From assembly GCF_041537905.1 (NCBI RefSeq), contig NZ_JBGRUO010000003.1, positions 280,247-344,246 on the forward strand: 64,000 bases of DNA, in the 5' to 3' direction. Both the position numbers and the translations under genes were made by a program. The notes below the pieces were generated by a model. It was not told the DNA's origin, ran no database searches, and was given only the letters and a program-made list of their open reading frames with translations. The stretch comes from Ruegeria_C sp041537905. GTDB taxonomy: Bacteria; Pseudomonadota; Alphaproteobacteria; Rhodobacterales; Rhodobacteraceae. The first letter of the stretch is position 1. Each line of letters opens with the position of its first letter. Positions 1-8,083 of the stretch are shown in pieces.

Positions 1-1
1 G

Positions 2-238
2 CTACTGGCGCGCTGCTACGCCAACTGCCTGCGTCTGGCCGAGGAGTACAACTGCCAGAGCATTGCGTTCCCCGCAATCTCCACCGGTGCCTATGGATTT
101 CCGCATGACCGCGCAGCGGAGATTGCGATGACCTCGGTTGCGGGTAGCCGACTGGATGTAAGACTCGTCGCGCTTGATGCGCGCACCGAGCGGCACCTGA
201 ACAATGCCGTCCGAAAATGGGAGCGAGGCAATGTTTAG
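2..238 (+). CDS. Macro domain protein, C-terminal part (ADP-ribose-binding/hydrolysing family)
   Basis: Only the last 78 codons lie in the window; the start is outside. The reading frame contains PAISTGAYGFP, the hallmark loop of macro domains that bind the ribose-phosphate part of ADP-ribose and related metabolites; many bacterial members deacetylate O-acetyl-ADP-ribose. The stop codon lies 8 bases inside the next gene, whose ATG is at 231, so the two are probably co-transcribed and translationally coupled. It is placed just before the leucine-degradation genes, where a carboxylase beta subunit gene might be expected further upstream. Family call is firm; substrate is unknown. Confidence 0.85.
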   Translation, partial: LLARCYANCLRLAEEYNCQSIAFPAISTGAYGFPHDRAAEIAMTSVAGSRLDVRLVALDARTERHLNNAVRKWERGNV

Positions 239-2162
239 CAAAATCCTGATCGCCAATCGGGGCGAGATCGCCTGTCGGATCATGGAAACCGCGCAGCGCA
301 TGGGCGTGGCCTGTGTTGCGGTCTATTCCGACGCAGATGCCGCGGCCAAGCACGTTGCGATGGCGGATGAGGCGGTGCATATCGGCGGCTCTGCCCCGGT
401 AGAGAGTTACCTCAGGGGCGATGTGATCATCGAGGCAGCGCTGGAGAGCGGCGCGCAGGCGATCCATCCCGGTTATGGGTTTCTCAGTGAGAACCCCGAC
501 TTTGTTGATCTGGTCGAGGCGGCGGGTCTGACCTTCATCGGGCCGTCTGCAGACGCGATCCGCAAGATGGGCCTCAAGGACGCCGCCAAGGTGCTGATGG
601 AGGCAGCGGGCGTGCCCGTGGTGCCGGGCTATCATGGCGACAATCAGGACCCGGGACATCTGGCCGGGGAGGCAGATGCGATCGGGTATCCGGTCCTGAT
701 CAAGGCGGTTGCGGGCGGCGGCGGTAAGGGCATGCGGCTGGTCGAACAGCCGCAGGATTTCCTTGCCGCGCTGGACAGCGCCCGGAGCGAGGCGCGCACA
801 GCCTTTGGCAATGATGCGGTGCTGGTCGAGAAATTCGTCGCCAAGCCGCGCCATATCGAGGTGCAGGTCTTCGGCGATGGCACCCATGCAGTGCATCTGT
901 TCGAGCGGGATTGCTCGCTGCAACGCCGCCACCAGAAGGTGATCGAAGAGGCCCCCGCGCCGGGCATGACGCCCGAGATGCGCGAAGCGATGGGGCAGGC
1001 GGGCGTGCGCGCGGCCGAGGCCATTGGCTACAAGGGTGCGGGCACGGTGGAATTCATCGTCGACGCTTCCGACGGGCTGCGCCCGGACCGGTTCTGGTTC
1101 ATGGAGATGAACACCCGCCTACAGGTCGAGCACCCCGTCACCGAGGCGATCACCGGCATTGATCTGGTCGCATGGCAATTGCGCGTGGCCTCGGGCGAGG
1201 CGCTGCCGATGCGGCAGGACGACCTCTCGATCACCGGTCACGCCTTTGAGGCACGGCTTTATGCCGAGGATGTGCCTAAGGGCTTCCTGCCCGCGACCGG
1301 AACGCTGACCCATCTGTCCTTCCCGGAAGGGTGTCGCGCCGATAGCGGTGTGCGGGCAGGGGATACGATCAGCCCCTGGTACGACCCGATGATCGCCAAG
1401 GTGGTGGTGCATGGACCGACCCGCGCGGTGGCGCTGGCCCGGCTGGATCGTGCTCTGCGTGGCACGCAGGTGGGCGGCACCGTGACCAACCTGGGTTTCC
1501 TGGGTGCATTGTCCTCGCACGCCGGCTTTGCGGCGGGCGATGTCGACACCGGGCTGATCGCGCGCGATCTTGACCAGTTGGTCTCTGCGGCGGAGCCCGA
1601 ACCGCGCCATGTGGTTGCGGCGGCGATGCGCGCCTTGGAATTGATTACGCTACGTGATGATTCCGGCTTCACCCTTTGGGCACCACTGCACCGGGCCGCG
1701 CATTTGAGCTGGCGGGGGGAGCCTATTGCTGCGGATGTGCAGGTCGAGGGCCCTGATCATCAGCTCTGGAAGATCGGGCCCGATCAGGTCCGCGCCACGC
1801 GCCATCAGGGTCAGTGGCGGATCGCCGGGCAGGTGATGCCCGATACCGCGCTTTCGGGTGCCACGGTCACCGTGTTTGATGCCTATGGGTTGGCTTTCGA
1901 GATGCTCGACCCGCTGGATCGCGATGCCTCGGGCGGTGGCGATACCAATGTGATCGAGGCGCCGATGCCGGGTCTGGTCAAGGCAGTCTTTGCGGAACCC
2001 GGACAGCACGTCCGCGAAGGCGACCGGCTGGCCGTGCTTGAGGCGATGAAGATGGAACATGCGCTGCTGGCCGCGCGCGATGGCGTGGTGGCCGAGGTGC
2101 TGTCATCCGAAGGCGCGCAGGTCGAGGCAGGTGCGGCACTGGTGCGCCTGCAGGAGGAATGA
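231..2162 (+). CDS. mccA: Methylcrotonyl-CoA carboxylase, biotin-carboxylase/BCCP subunit
   Basis: This 643-residue biotin-dependent acyl-CoA carboxylase alpha subunit carboxylates its own biotin with ATP and bicarbonate and passes the carboxyl group to the beta subunit. The N-terminus (KILIANRGEIA) is the classic biotin-carboxylase start, the ATP-grasp glycine loop GGGGKGM is at residues 162-168, and the biotinylated lysine sits in EAMKMEH at 604-610 (Lys607). A longer frame opens at 204, but the ATG at 231 gives the canonical N-terminus. The sequence alone does not separate methylcrotonyl-CoA from propionyl-CoA carboxylase; the following HMG-CoA lyase and hydratase genes point to leucine breakdown. 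The beta subunit is not in the window. A biotin ligase gene lies at 26131. Confidence 0.9.
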   Translation: MFSKILIANRGEIACRIMETAQRMGVACVAVYSDADAAAKHVAMADEAVHIGGSAPVESYLRGDVIIEAALESGAQAIHPGYGFLSENPDFVDLVEAAGLTFIGPSADAIRKMGLKDAAKVLMEAAGVPVVPGYHGDNQDPGHLAGEADAIGYPVLIKAVAGGGGKGMRLVEQPQDFLAALDSARSEARTAFGNDAVLVEKFVAKPRHIEVQVFGDGTHAVHLFERDCSLQRRHQKVIEEAPAPGMTPEMREAMGQAGVRAAEAIGYKGAGTVEFIVDASDGLRPDRFWFMEMNTRLQVEHPVTEAITGIDLVAWQLRVASGEALPMRQDDLSITGHAFEARLYAEDVPKGFLPATGTLTHLSFPEGCRADSGVRAGDTISPWYDPMIAKVVVHGPTRAVALARLDRALRGTQVGGTVTNLGFLGALSSHAGFAAGDVDTGLIARDLDQLVSAAEPEPRHVVAAAMRALELITLRDDSGFTLWAPLHRAAHLSWRGEPIAADVQVEGPDHQLWKIGPDQVRATRHQGQWRIAGQVMPDTALSGATVTVFDAYGLAFEMLDPLDRDASGGGDTNVIEAPMPGLVKAVFAEPGQHVREGDRLAVLEAMKMEHALLAARDGVVAEVLSSEGAQVEAGAALVRLQEE

Positions 2163-2247
2163 GGTTGCGTCCCAACAACGCGCGGCGCAGGCTGCGGTGA
2201 CAAATGCCGCGCATGTTGCGCGGAAAGAACAAAGGAAGGATGCCGGG

Positions 2248-3102
2248 ATGAGCGAGCGGGTCGAGATTTTCGAGGTCGGACCTCGGGATGGGTTACAGAA
2301 CGAGGCGCGCGATATTCCGGTTGCCGACAAGATCGCGCTGGTCGACTGCCTCAGCCGGGCCGGGTTTTCGCGGATTGAAATGGCCAGCTTTGTCTCGCCC
2401 GAACGGGTGCCGCAGATGGCCGGGTCCGGCGAGGTGCTGAACGGGATCAATCGCGCCGAGGGCATCCGCTATGCGGCCTTGGTACCGAACATGCGTGGCT
2501 ATGAGGATGCGCTGGCAGCCGGTGCCGATGAGATCGCAGTGTTCGCTTCGGCTTCCGAGGGGTTCTCCAAGGCCAATATCAACGCCTCGATCGACGAGTC
2601 GATTGCGCGGTTCGAACCCATACTGGAAGCCGCGCGCCATATCGACCTGCCGGTGCGGGGCTATGTCTCCTGCGTGACCGATTGCCCCTATGATGGGCCG
2701 ACGCCCCCCGACAAAGTGGCAGAGGTGGCAGACCGGCTGTTTGGTCTGGGCTGTTATGAGATTTCGCTGGGCGATACGTTGGGAAAAGGCACGCCGGATA
2801 GCATCGTGCGGATGCTGCTGGCGGTGCGCGAGGCGGTGCCGGTGACCCGTCTGGCCGGACACTACCATGACACCGGCGGTCATGCGCTGGACAATATCGA
2901 TGCCTCCCTGTCGCTGGGGGTCCGTGTCTTTGACGCTGCTGCGGGTGGCCTGGGCGGCTGTCCCTTTGCGCCGGGGGCCGCAGGCAATGTGGCAACCGAG
3001 GCGGTTGCGGCGCACCTGGAACGGTTGGGCTATCAGACCGGTCTGGACAGCGCCATTCTTGCTGAGGCGGCGGATATGGCGCGCGCGATGCGGACCGGGT
3101 GA
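2248..3102 (+). CDS. mvaB: Hydroxymethylglutaryl-CoA lyase
   Basis: This 284-residue enzyme of the DRE-TIM metallolyase family cleaves HMG-CoA to acetoacetate and acetyl-CoA, the last step of leucine degradation. Family marks are EVGPRDGLQNE at the N-terminus (metal and active-site Arg/Asp), the GHYHDT metal-binding motif and the GGCPFAPGAAGN loop near the C-terminus, which holds the catalytic cysteine. The frame is open from 2059, but the start at 2248 fits the family and follows an AAGGA ribosome-binding site. It lies 85 bases after mccA and before an enoyl-CoA hydratase gene, forming a leucine/isovalerate catabolic operon. Confidence 0.92.
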   Translation: MSERVEIFEVGPRDGLQNEARDIPVADKIALVDCLSRAGFSRIEMASFVSPERVPQMAGSGEVLNGINRAEGIRYAALVPNMRGYEDALAAGADEIAVFASASEGFSKANINASIDESIARFEPILEAARHIDLPVRGYVSCVTDCPYDGPTPPDKVAEVADRLFGLGCYEISLGDTLGKGTPDSIVRMLLAVREAVPVTRLAGHYHDTGGHALDNIDASLSLGVRVFDAAAGGLGGCPFAPGAAGNVATEAVAAHLERLGYQTGLDSAILAEAADMARAMRTG

Positions 3103-3104
3103 TA

Positions 3105-3148
3105 CAAGGGGCTTCGAAACCCCTTGCAAAATTCTCGCAAGAATTTTG
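3105..3148. repeat. Two adjacent perfect inverted repeats between mvaB and the hydratase gene
   Basis: CAAGGGG (3105-3111) pairs with CCCCTTG (3120-3126) around an 8-base loop. Immediately after, CAAAATTCT (3127-3135) pairs with AGAATTTTG (3140-3148) around CGCA. The second hairpin ends about 8 bases before the AAAGGAG ribosome-binding site of the next gene. Neither is followed by a run of T, so they are more likely RNA-stability, processing or translation-control structures, or a small intergenic repeat, than a terminator. Confidence 0.6.
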
Positions 3149-3165
3149 GCGCGAAAGGAGAGCGG

Positions 3166-3954
3166 ATGTTTGAGACACTCAAGCTGGAAACAGATGCGCG
3201 CGGCGTGGCAACCCTGACGCTGAACCGGCCCGAGAAACACAACGCGATGTCCGGGCAGATGCTCGCGGACCTGTCTGCGGCAGCGGCGAAACTGGCGCAG
3301 GACGATGCCGTGCGGGTGGTTGTGCTGACCGCTGCGGGTAAATCCTTCTGCGCGGGCGGCGATCTGGGCTGGATGCAGGCGCAGATGGCGGCCGAGCGTG
3401 ACACGCGCTTCACCGAAGCCCGCAAGCTGGCCGAGATGCTGCAGGCGCTCAATACACTGCCCAAACCGCTGATCGGCGCGCTGCAGGGCAATGCGTTCGG
3501 TGGCGGTGTCGGGTTGGCTTCGGTCTGCGATGTGGCCATTGGCGTGGAGAGCCTGAAGATGGGTCTGACCGAAACGCGTCTGGGCCTGATCCCGGCTACG
3601 ATCGGACCTTACGTGATCGCGCGCATGGGCGAAGCGCGGGCGCGGCGGGTCTTCATGTCGGCGCGGTTGTTTGGGGCAGCAGAGGCGGTGGAGCTGGGCC
3701 TGCTTGCCCGCGCCGTGCCAGAGGATGCGCTGAGCGCTGCTGTCGAAGCCGAGGTCGTGCCATATCTGGCATGCGCGCCGGGTGCCGTGGCCTCGGCCAA
3801 GGCGCTGGCCCGCAGTCTTGGGCCGCGCATTGACGACGCGGTTATCGACGCCACCATCGAGGCTCTTGTCGCGCGCTGGGAAACCGCAGAGGCAAGCGAA
3901 GGGATCGCCGCCTTTTTCGACCGCAGACCTGCGCCATTTGTCACCAAGCCTTAA
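3166..3954 (+). CDS. liuC: Enoyl-CoA hydratase family, probable methylglutaconyl-CoA hydratase
   Basis: A 262-residue crotonase-fold protein. It shows the oxyanion-hole segment SFCAGGDLGWM and the second loop GNAFGGGVGLASVCD, with acidic residues in the ETRLGLIP region that usually supply the catalytic glutamate. The chosen ATG at 3166 has a strong AAAGGAG site; an in-frame start at 3124 would place 14 atypical residues before the domain. Between HMG-CoA lyase and the carboxylase subunit, the best role is hydration of 3-methylglutaconyl-CoA to HMG-CoA in leucine degradation. Crotonases are functionally broad, so the exact substrate is inferred from context. Confidence 0.85.
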   Translation: MFETLKLETDARGVATLTLNRPEKHNAMSGQMLADLSAAAAKLAQDDAVRVVVLTAAGKSFCAGGDLGWMQAQMAAERDTRFTEARKLAEMLQALNTLPKPLIGALQGNAFGGGVGLASVCDVAIGVESLKMGLTETRLGLIPATIGPYVIARMGEARARRVFMSARLFGAAEAVELGLLARAVPEDALSAAVEAEVVPYLACAPGAVASAKALARSLGPRIDDAVIDATIEALVARWETAEASEGIAAFFDRRPAPFVTKP

Positions 3955-4011
3955 CTCGGATTTGAGAATTCCCGCATGCTCGCTCCACGGCCCCCTGCGG
4001 AGGAGACATTC

Positions 4012-4449
4012 ATGCCCCTGACACCCAACCACATGCCCATCGTCGTGAACGAGGTCGAACCCGCGAAAGAGTTCCTGTCCCTGCTTGGGTTTGAGGAAAC
4101 ACTCACCAAAGTCATCTCGGGGCCGATCATGGAGGAATATCTTGGCGTTCCGGGGATCGAAGCCGAACACATCACGATGGTGCTGAAGGGGGCGGACCCC
4201 TATTTCGATATCCAACTGCTGAAATATCACGCGCCCGCCTCGCCGCAGAACGAGCATATCCGGGATCTTTCAGCCATTGGCTTCAACCACTTTGCCTTTT
4301 CGGTCGATGATCTGGACGCAACGCTTGCCCGCCTCAAACGGGCAGGCGTGAAGATGCGTAACACCGAAATGGATTACCGCGGCTATAAGATGGCTTTCAT
4401 CTGGGGGCCGGAGGGGCTGACATTCGAACTGGTCGAGCATGGCGGTTAG
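4012..4449 (+). CDS. VOC (glyoxalase/dioxygenase) superfamily protein
   Basis: A 145-residue protein with two beta-alpha-beta modules typical of the vicinal oxygen chelate fold: an N-terminal module starting PNHMPIVVNEVEPAKEF and a second one containing GFNHFAFSVDDLDAT, ending near LTFELVEH. His and Glu residues in these strands (for example His in NHFAF and Glu in FELVEH) could bind a metal. The ATG at 4012 follows GGAGGA; the in-frame ATG at 3976 is less likely. It follows the leucine genes by 57 bases and could be the last gene of that operon. No specific substrate can be assigned. Confidence 0.75.
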   Translation: MPLTPNHMPIVVNEVEPAKEFLSLLGFEETLTKVISGPIMEEYLGVPGIEAEHITMVLKGADPYFDIQLLKYHAPASPQNEHIRDLSAIGFNHFAFSVDDLDATLARLKRAGVKMRNTEMDYRGYKMAFIWGPEGLTFELVEHGG

Positions 4450-4597
4450 CAACAGGGTATACCGGCCAACCGGTAGCGTCGCCCTACGCACAGACGGGTA
4501 TTGCGGTGTTTTTCGGTAACGCGGTGCAACTCCGATTGTTTACGGAAAATCCCATGCTTATGCGTCGATAATACGCGGAAGACACCCCCGCGCTTGG

Positions 4598-4626
4598 TTG
4601 ACGCCCCTAGGGTGCGGCGCTACAGA
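4598..4626 (+). promoter_or_regulatory. Candidate sigma70-type promoter of the nuo operon
   Basis: TTGACG (4598-4603) is followed after exactly 17 bases by TACAGA (4621-4626), about 65 bases ahead of the nuoA start codon in a 241-base gene-free stretch. This is the best -35/-10 pair seen there. Promoter activity is inferred. Confidence 0.5.
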
Positions 4627-4690
4627 ATGACGCGTCAACTCGCCAATTGACGGCGTGCCCGATGCGGGCCGCGCGGGAAAGGAGCCATTC

Positions 4691-5056
4691 GTGGAAGAGC
4701 TGTTGCGGGAATACCTCCCGATTCTGGTGTTTCTGGCCGTTGCGACAGGTTTGGGCATCGTTCTGATTCTCGCCGCTGTCGTGCTGGCCGTCCGCAACCC
4801 CGATCCCGAAAAGGTCAGCGCTTATGAATGCGGCTTCAACGCCTTCGATGATGCGCGGATGAAGTTCGATGTCCGGTTCTATCTGGTTGCGATCCTGTTC
4901 ATCATTTTCGATCTGGAGATCGCCTTCCTGTTCCCATGGGCCGTGGGTTTCAAGGACATCTCCGATGTGGGCTTCTGGTCGATGATGGTGTTCCTGGGCG
5001 TTCTGACCATCGGCTTCGCCTATGAATGGAAGAAGGGGGCGCTGGAATGGGATTGA
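4691..5056 (+). CDS. nuoA: NADH-quinone oxidoreductase subunit A
   Basis: A 121-residue inner-membrane subunit of complex I with three hydrophobic helices (about residues 8-32, 63-86 and 92-113) and the conserved ECGF motif in the loop after helix 1. I chose the GTG at 4691 because it follows GAAAGGAG and gives the usual N-terminus; an in-frame ATG at 4655 would add 12 unrelated residues. It is the first gene of the nuo operon and overlaps nuoB by 10 bases. Confidence 0.93.
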   Translation: MEELLREYLPILVFLAVATGLGIVLILAAVVLAVRNPDPEKVSAYECGFNAFDDARMKFDVRFYLVAILFIIFDLEIAFLFPWAVGFKDISDVGFWSMMVFLGVLTIGFAYEWKKGALEWD

Positions 5057-5580
5057 TGACCGGAGCGAACACCGCAGGCGTCGACAAAGAGGTCGCAACC
5101 CAGGCCCTGAATGCCGAGTTGCAGGACAAGGGTTTCCTGCTGACCTCGACCGAGGACATCATCAACTGGGCGCGCACCGGCAGTCTGCACTGGATGACCT
5201 TCGGTCTGGCCTGCTGCGCGGTCGAGATGATGCACACCTCGATGCCGCGTTATGACGCCGAACGCTTTGGCATTGCGCCCCGCGCCAGCCCGCGCCAATC
5301 GGATGTGATGATCGTGGCCGGGACACTCACCAACAAGATGGCACCGGCCCTGCGCAAGGTCTATGATCAGATGCCCGAGCCTCGCTACGTGGTCTCGATG
5401 GGGTCCTGCGCCAATGGCGGCGGCTACTACCACTACTCCTATTCCGTTGTGCGCGGCTGCGACCGGATCGTACCGGTCGACATCTACGTGCCCGGCTGCC
5501 CGCCCACCGCCGAGGCGCTGCTTTACGGCTTGATGCAATTGCAACGCAAAATCCGCCGCACCGGGACAATTGTTCGATGA
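5047..5580 (+). CDS. nuoB: NADH-quinone oxidoreductase subunit B (N2 cluster subunit)
   Basis: A 177-residue peripheral-arm subunit that carries the terminal 4Fe-4S cluster N2 next to the quinone site. The four cluster ligands are visible: the tandem Cys56-Cys57 in FGLACCAVEM, Cys121 in GSCANGG and Cys151 in PGCPP. The ATG at 5047 lies inside the end of nuoA and is preferred to the in-frame ATG at 5026; ATG at 5056 would also be possible. Its stop overlaps the next small gene by 4 bases (ATGA), which suggests translational coupling. Confidence 0.93.
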   Translation: MGLMTGANTAGVDKEVATQALNAELQDKGFLLTSTEDIINWARTGSLHWMTFGLACCAVEMMHTSMPRYDAERFGIAPRASPRQSDVMIVAGTLTNKMAPALRKVYDQMPEPRYVVSMGSCANGGGYYHYSYSVVRGCDRIVPVDIYVPGCPPTAEALLYGLMQLQRKIRRTGTIVR

Positions 5581-5900
5581 GCGTTCCGGTGATCCGCAAA
5601 TGGCAGGCGACAATCGCGCGTGACGATGTCGCGGCCTGGAAAGAGACGTTTGAGAGGCGCGTGCTACCCAACATGCGCGCCGTCGACGGGTTTCGCGGTA
5701 TCACCGTTCTGACCGAGCGGGGCGGGGAGCCCTGCCGGATGACGGTGCTGACCGCGTGGGAAGACATGGAGGCGGTGCAGCGCTTTGCAGGCGAAAACCC
5801 CGCGCGCACGGTGATGCCCGATTTCATGGCGCCCTTCTTTCCGACCTATGATGCCGAGGCGAGCTTCCACGACGAGATCATGGCGGAGGCCTCGATATGA
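5577..5900 (+). CDS. ABM-like small protein (antibiotic biosynthesis monooxygenase type fold)
   Basis: A 107-residue protein with the length and pattern of ferredoxin-like dimeric alpha/beta-barrel proteins: an early strand (VIRKWQATIA), a helix with WKETFERRVLP, a middle strand and a WEDMEAVQRFAGE helix. Such proteins include quinone-forming monooxygenases and many without known activity. It overlaps both nuoB and nuoC by 4 bases, so it is co-translated with complex I. Whether it acts on quinones or assists assembly is unknown. Confidence 0.6.
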   Translation: MSVPVIRKWQATIARDDVAAWKETFERRVLPNMRAVDGFRGITVLTERGGEPCRMTVLTAWEDMEAVQRFAGENPARTVMPDFMAPFFPTYDAEASFHDEIMAEASI

Positions 5901-6505
5901 ACGAAGACGCACTTCAGGAACTCGGAACCCATATCGAGCTCAAACGCTCTGACTGTGTGCTGTCCTGGGAGATCAGCCATGGCGAGTTGAACATGGATGT
6001 GGCCCCGTCCAACATCCTGGGGCTGATCGAGTTTCTCAAATCCGACCCGACCTGCCGATTCTCGACCCTGGTCGATATTACGGCGGTGGATTACCCGGAA
6101 CGGCCGCAGCGCTTCGATGTGGTCTATCACCTGCTCAGCATGTACCAGAACCAGCGCATCCGGCTGCGCGTGTCGATCCGTGAACAGGACATGGTCGCCT
6201 CGATCATCGAGGTCCACCCCTCGGCCAACTGGTTCGAGCGTGAGGTGTTCGACATGTTCGGCATCCTGTTCTCGGGCCACCCGGACCTGCGCCGTATCCT
6301 GACGGATTATGGCTTTCGCGGCCATCCGCTGCGCAAGGATTTCCCGACCACTGGCTATACCGAGGTGCGCTATGACGAGGCGCAGAAACGCGTAGTCTAT
6401 GAGCCGGTCTCACTGGTGCAGGAGTACCGCCAGTTCGATTTCATGAGCCCGTGGGAGGGTGCGGAATACATCCTTCCCGGCGATGAGAAACAGGAGGCAG
6501 AATAA
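5897..6505 (+). CDS. nuoC: NADH-quinone oxidoreductase subunit C
   Basis: A 202-residue peripheral-arm (30 kDa) subunit of complex I. Family features include the WFEREVFDMFGI segment, HPDLRRILTDYGF and GHPLRKDFP, which form the conserved C-terminal half of NuoC. It overlaps the previous gene by 4 bases and ends at TAA overlapping the ATG of a tiny downstream gene (TAATG). It is a separate gene here, not fused to nuoD. Confidence 0.93.
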   Translation: MNEDALQELGTHIELKRSDCVLSWEISHGELNMDVAPSNILGLIEFLKSDPTCRFSTLVDITAVDYPERPQRFDVVYHLLSMYQNQRIRLRVSIREQDMVASIIEVHPSANWFEREVFDMFGILFSGHPDLRRILTDYGFRGHPLRKDFPTTGYTEVRYDEAQKRVVYEPVSLVQEYRQFDFMSPWEGAEYILPGDEKQEAE

Positions 6506-6678
6506 TGGGAACCCTTTGGTGGCTGATCCTGTCGGCCCTGACCGCGATCCCGATGGTCAAACTGCTGCCGTTCTTTGGCATCAACAAATACTGGGCGGCG
6601 GCCTGCCTGATCCCGCTTGGCCCCGTGGCTCTGCTCTGGTGGATGGGGCTGAAGCTCCAGGAACTGGAGAAGCGGTGA
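6505..6678 (+). CDS. 57-residue hydrophobic membrane peptide between nuoC and nuoD
   Basis: The frame begins at ATG 6505, overlapping the nuoC stop, and ends at TGA 6676-6678, overlapping the next ATG. The product starts MGTLWWLILSALTAIP and has two short hydrophobic segments (about residues 3-22 and 29-48, the second containing WAAACLIPLGP), then a charged tail KLQELEKR. The upstream AGGAGG at 6491-6496 is a strong ribosome-binding site. Overlaps at both ends and strong hydrophobicity support a real membrane protein, probably with a hairpin topology. I do not recognise a family; an accessory or assembly factor for complex I is only a guess from position. Confidence 0.65.
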   Translation: MGTLWWLILSALTAIPMVKLLPFFGINKYWAAACLIPLGPVALLWWMGLKLQELEKR

Positions 6679-6869
6679 TGTGGTTTGAGTTCTTAGGCGA
6701 ACTTGGTGCTTTCTTGGCTGGCCTGTCAGCGTTTAGCGCGATTGCTTTTGAGCAATATAAAAAAAATCTCAAATTGGCTGGCAGGGGACACCGAGTCCCG
6801 CGGAAAGTGAGCAAAATCAATGATCACGTTACACATACTCCCACAAATTTAGTCTGGAGAGTGCGCTAA
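6678..6869 (+). CDS. 63-residue hypothetical protein with low-GC codon use
   Basis: The frame runs from ATG 6678 (TGATG overlap with the previous gene) to TAA at 6867-6869, overlapping the nuoD ATG. The product has a hydrophobic start (WFEFLGELGAFLAGLSAFSA) followed by a basic tail rich in Lys, Arg, Asn and Thr. Codons such as TTA, TTG, AAA and AAT and an A-tract (AATATAAAAAAAAT) contrast with the GC-rich nuo genes on both sides, so this piece is probably a recent acquisition. No family is recognised. The exact stop/start overlaps favour translation. Confidence 0.5.
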   Translation: MWFEFLGELGAFLAGLSAFSAIAFEQYKKNLKLAGRGHRVPRKVSKINDHVTHTPTNLVWRVR

Positions 6870-8083
6870 TGGACGGCTCCAGAGGATATGAAGACGCCCT
6901 GACGGGCGAGCAGAAGATCCGCAATTTCAACATCAATTTCGGCCCCCAGCACCCCGCCGCCCATGGCGTGTTGCGGATGGTGCTGGAGCTGGATGGCGAG
7001 ATTGTCGAACGCGCTGACCCGCATATCGGCTTGCTGCACCGTGGCACCGAAAAGCTGATGGAAAGCCGGACTTACCTGCAGAACCTGCCCTATTTTGACC
7101 GGCTCGACTATGTGGCGCCGATGAACCAGGAACATGCCTGGTGTCTGGCCATCGAAAAGCTGACCGGTGTCGAAGTGCCCCGCCGCGCCTCGCTGATCCG
7201 GGTGCTGTACTCCGAAATCGGCCGCGTCCTGAACCATCTGCTGAACGTGACCACGCAGGCGATGGATGTCGGAGCGCTGACCCCGCCGCTCTGGGGTTTT
7301 GAAGAACGCGAAAAGCTGATGGTGTTCTATGAACGCGCCTGTGGCGCGCGCTTGCACGCGGCCTATTTCCGCCCCGGCGGCGTGCATCAGGACCTGCCCG
7401 ATGCGCTGCTCGATGATATCGAGACATGGAGCCACGAGTTTCCTGCCGTGATGGACGATATCGACGGGTTGCTGACCGAGAACCGCATCTTTAAGCAGCG
7501 CAACTGCGATATCGGCGTCGTGACCGAAGAAGACATCCAGCTTTATGGTTTTTCCGGTGTGATGGTGCGCGGGTCGGGCCTCGCCTGGGACCTACGCCGC
7601 GCGCAGCCCTATGAATGCTACAACGAGTTCGAGTTTCAGGTACCGGTGGGCAAGAATGGCGATTGCTACGACCGCTATCTGGTCCGTATGGAAGAGATGC
7701 GCCAGTCGCTGCACATCATCCGTCAGGCCATCGCCAAAATCCGCGACTGCCCCGGAGATATTCTGGCACGCGGCAAGATCACGCCGCCCTCGCGGTCTGA
7801 CATGAAGACCTCAATGGAAAGCCTGATCCATCACTTCAAACTATACACCGAGGGCTTCCACGTCCCCGCAGGCGAGGTCTATGCCGCCGTCGAGGCCCCC
7901 AAGGGCGAGTTCGGCGTCTATCTGGTGGCCGACGGCACAAACAAGCCGTATCGGGCCAAACTGCGCGCGCCGGGCTTCCTGCACCTGCAGGCGATGGACC
8001 ATGTCGCAGGCGGGCACCAACTGGCCGATGTCGCAGCCATCATTGGTACCATGGATGTAGTGTTTGGGGAGATTGATCGTTGA
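6869..8083 (+). CDS. nuoD: NADH-quinone oxidoreductase subunit D
   Basis: A 404-residue (49 kDa) peripheral-arm subunit that forms the quinone-binding pocket with NuoB. Recognisable are FGPQHPAAHGVLR near the N-terminus, HIGLLHRGTEKL, YVAPMNQEHAW and the C-terminal DVVFGEIDR. The start overlaps the stop of the small gene before it (TAATG), and the stop overlaps the TTG of the following secreted-protein gene. A degenerate second copy of its last ~35 codons appears to exist near 8720-8827. Confidence 0.94.
   Translation: MDGSRGYEDALTGEQKIRNFNINFGPQHPAAHGVLRMVLELDGEIVERADPHIGLLHRGTEKLMESRTYLQNLPYFDRLDYVAPMNQEHAWCLAIEKLTGVEVPRRASLIRVLYSEIGRVLNHLLNVTTQAMDVGALTPPLWGFEEREKLMVFYERACGARLHAAYFRPGGVHQDLPDALLDDIETWSHEFPAVMDDIDGLLTENRIFKQRNCDIGVVTEEDIQLYGFSGVMVRGSGLAWDLRRAQPYECYNEFEFQVPVGKNGDCYDRYLVRMEEMRQSLHIIRQAIAKIRDCPGDILARGKITPPSRSDMKTSMESLIHHFKLYTEGFHVPAGEVYAAVEAPKGEFGVYLVADGTNKPYRAKLRAPGFLHLQAMDHVAGGHQLADVAAIIGTMDVVFGEIDR

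Noticed and set aside
2293..4257. 654-codon open frame on the minus strand
   Set aside because: Shadow of mvaB, the hydratase and VOC genes; composition is His/Arg-rich and no domain is present. High GC gives long antisense frames.
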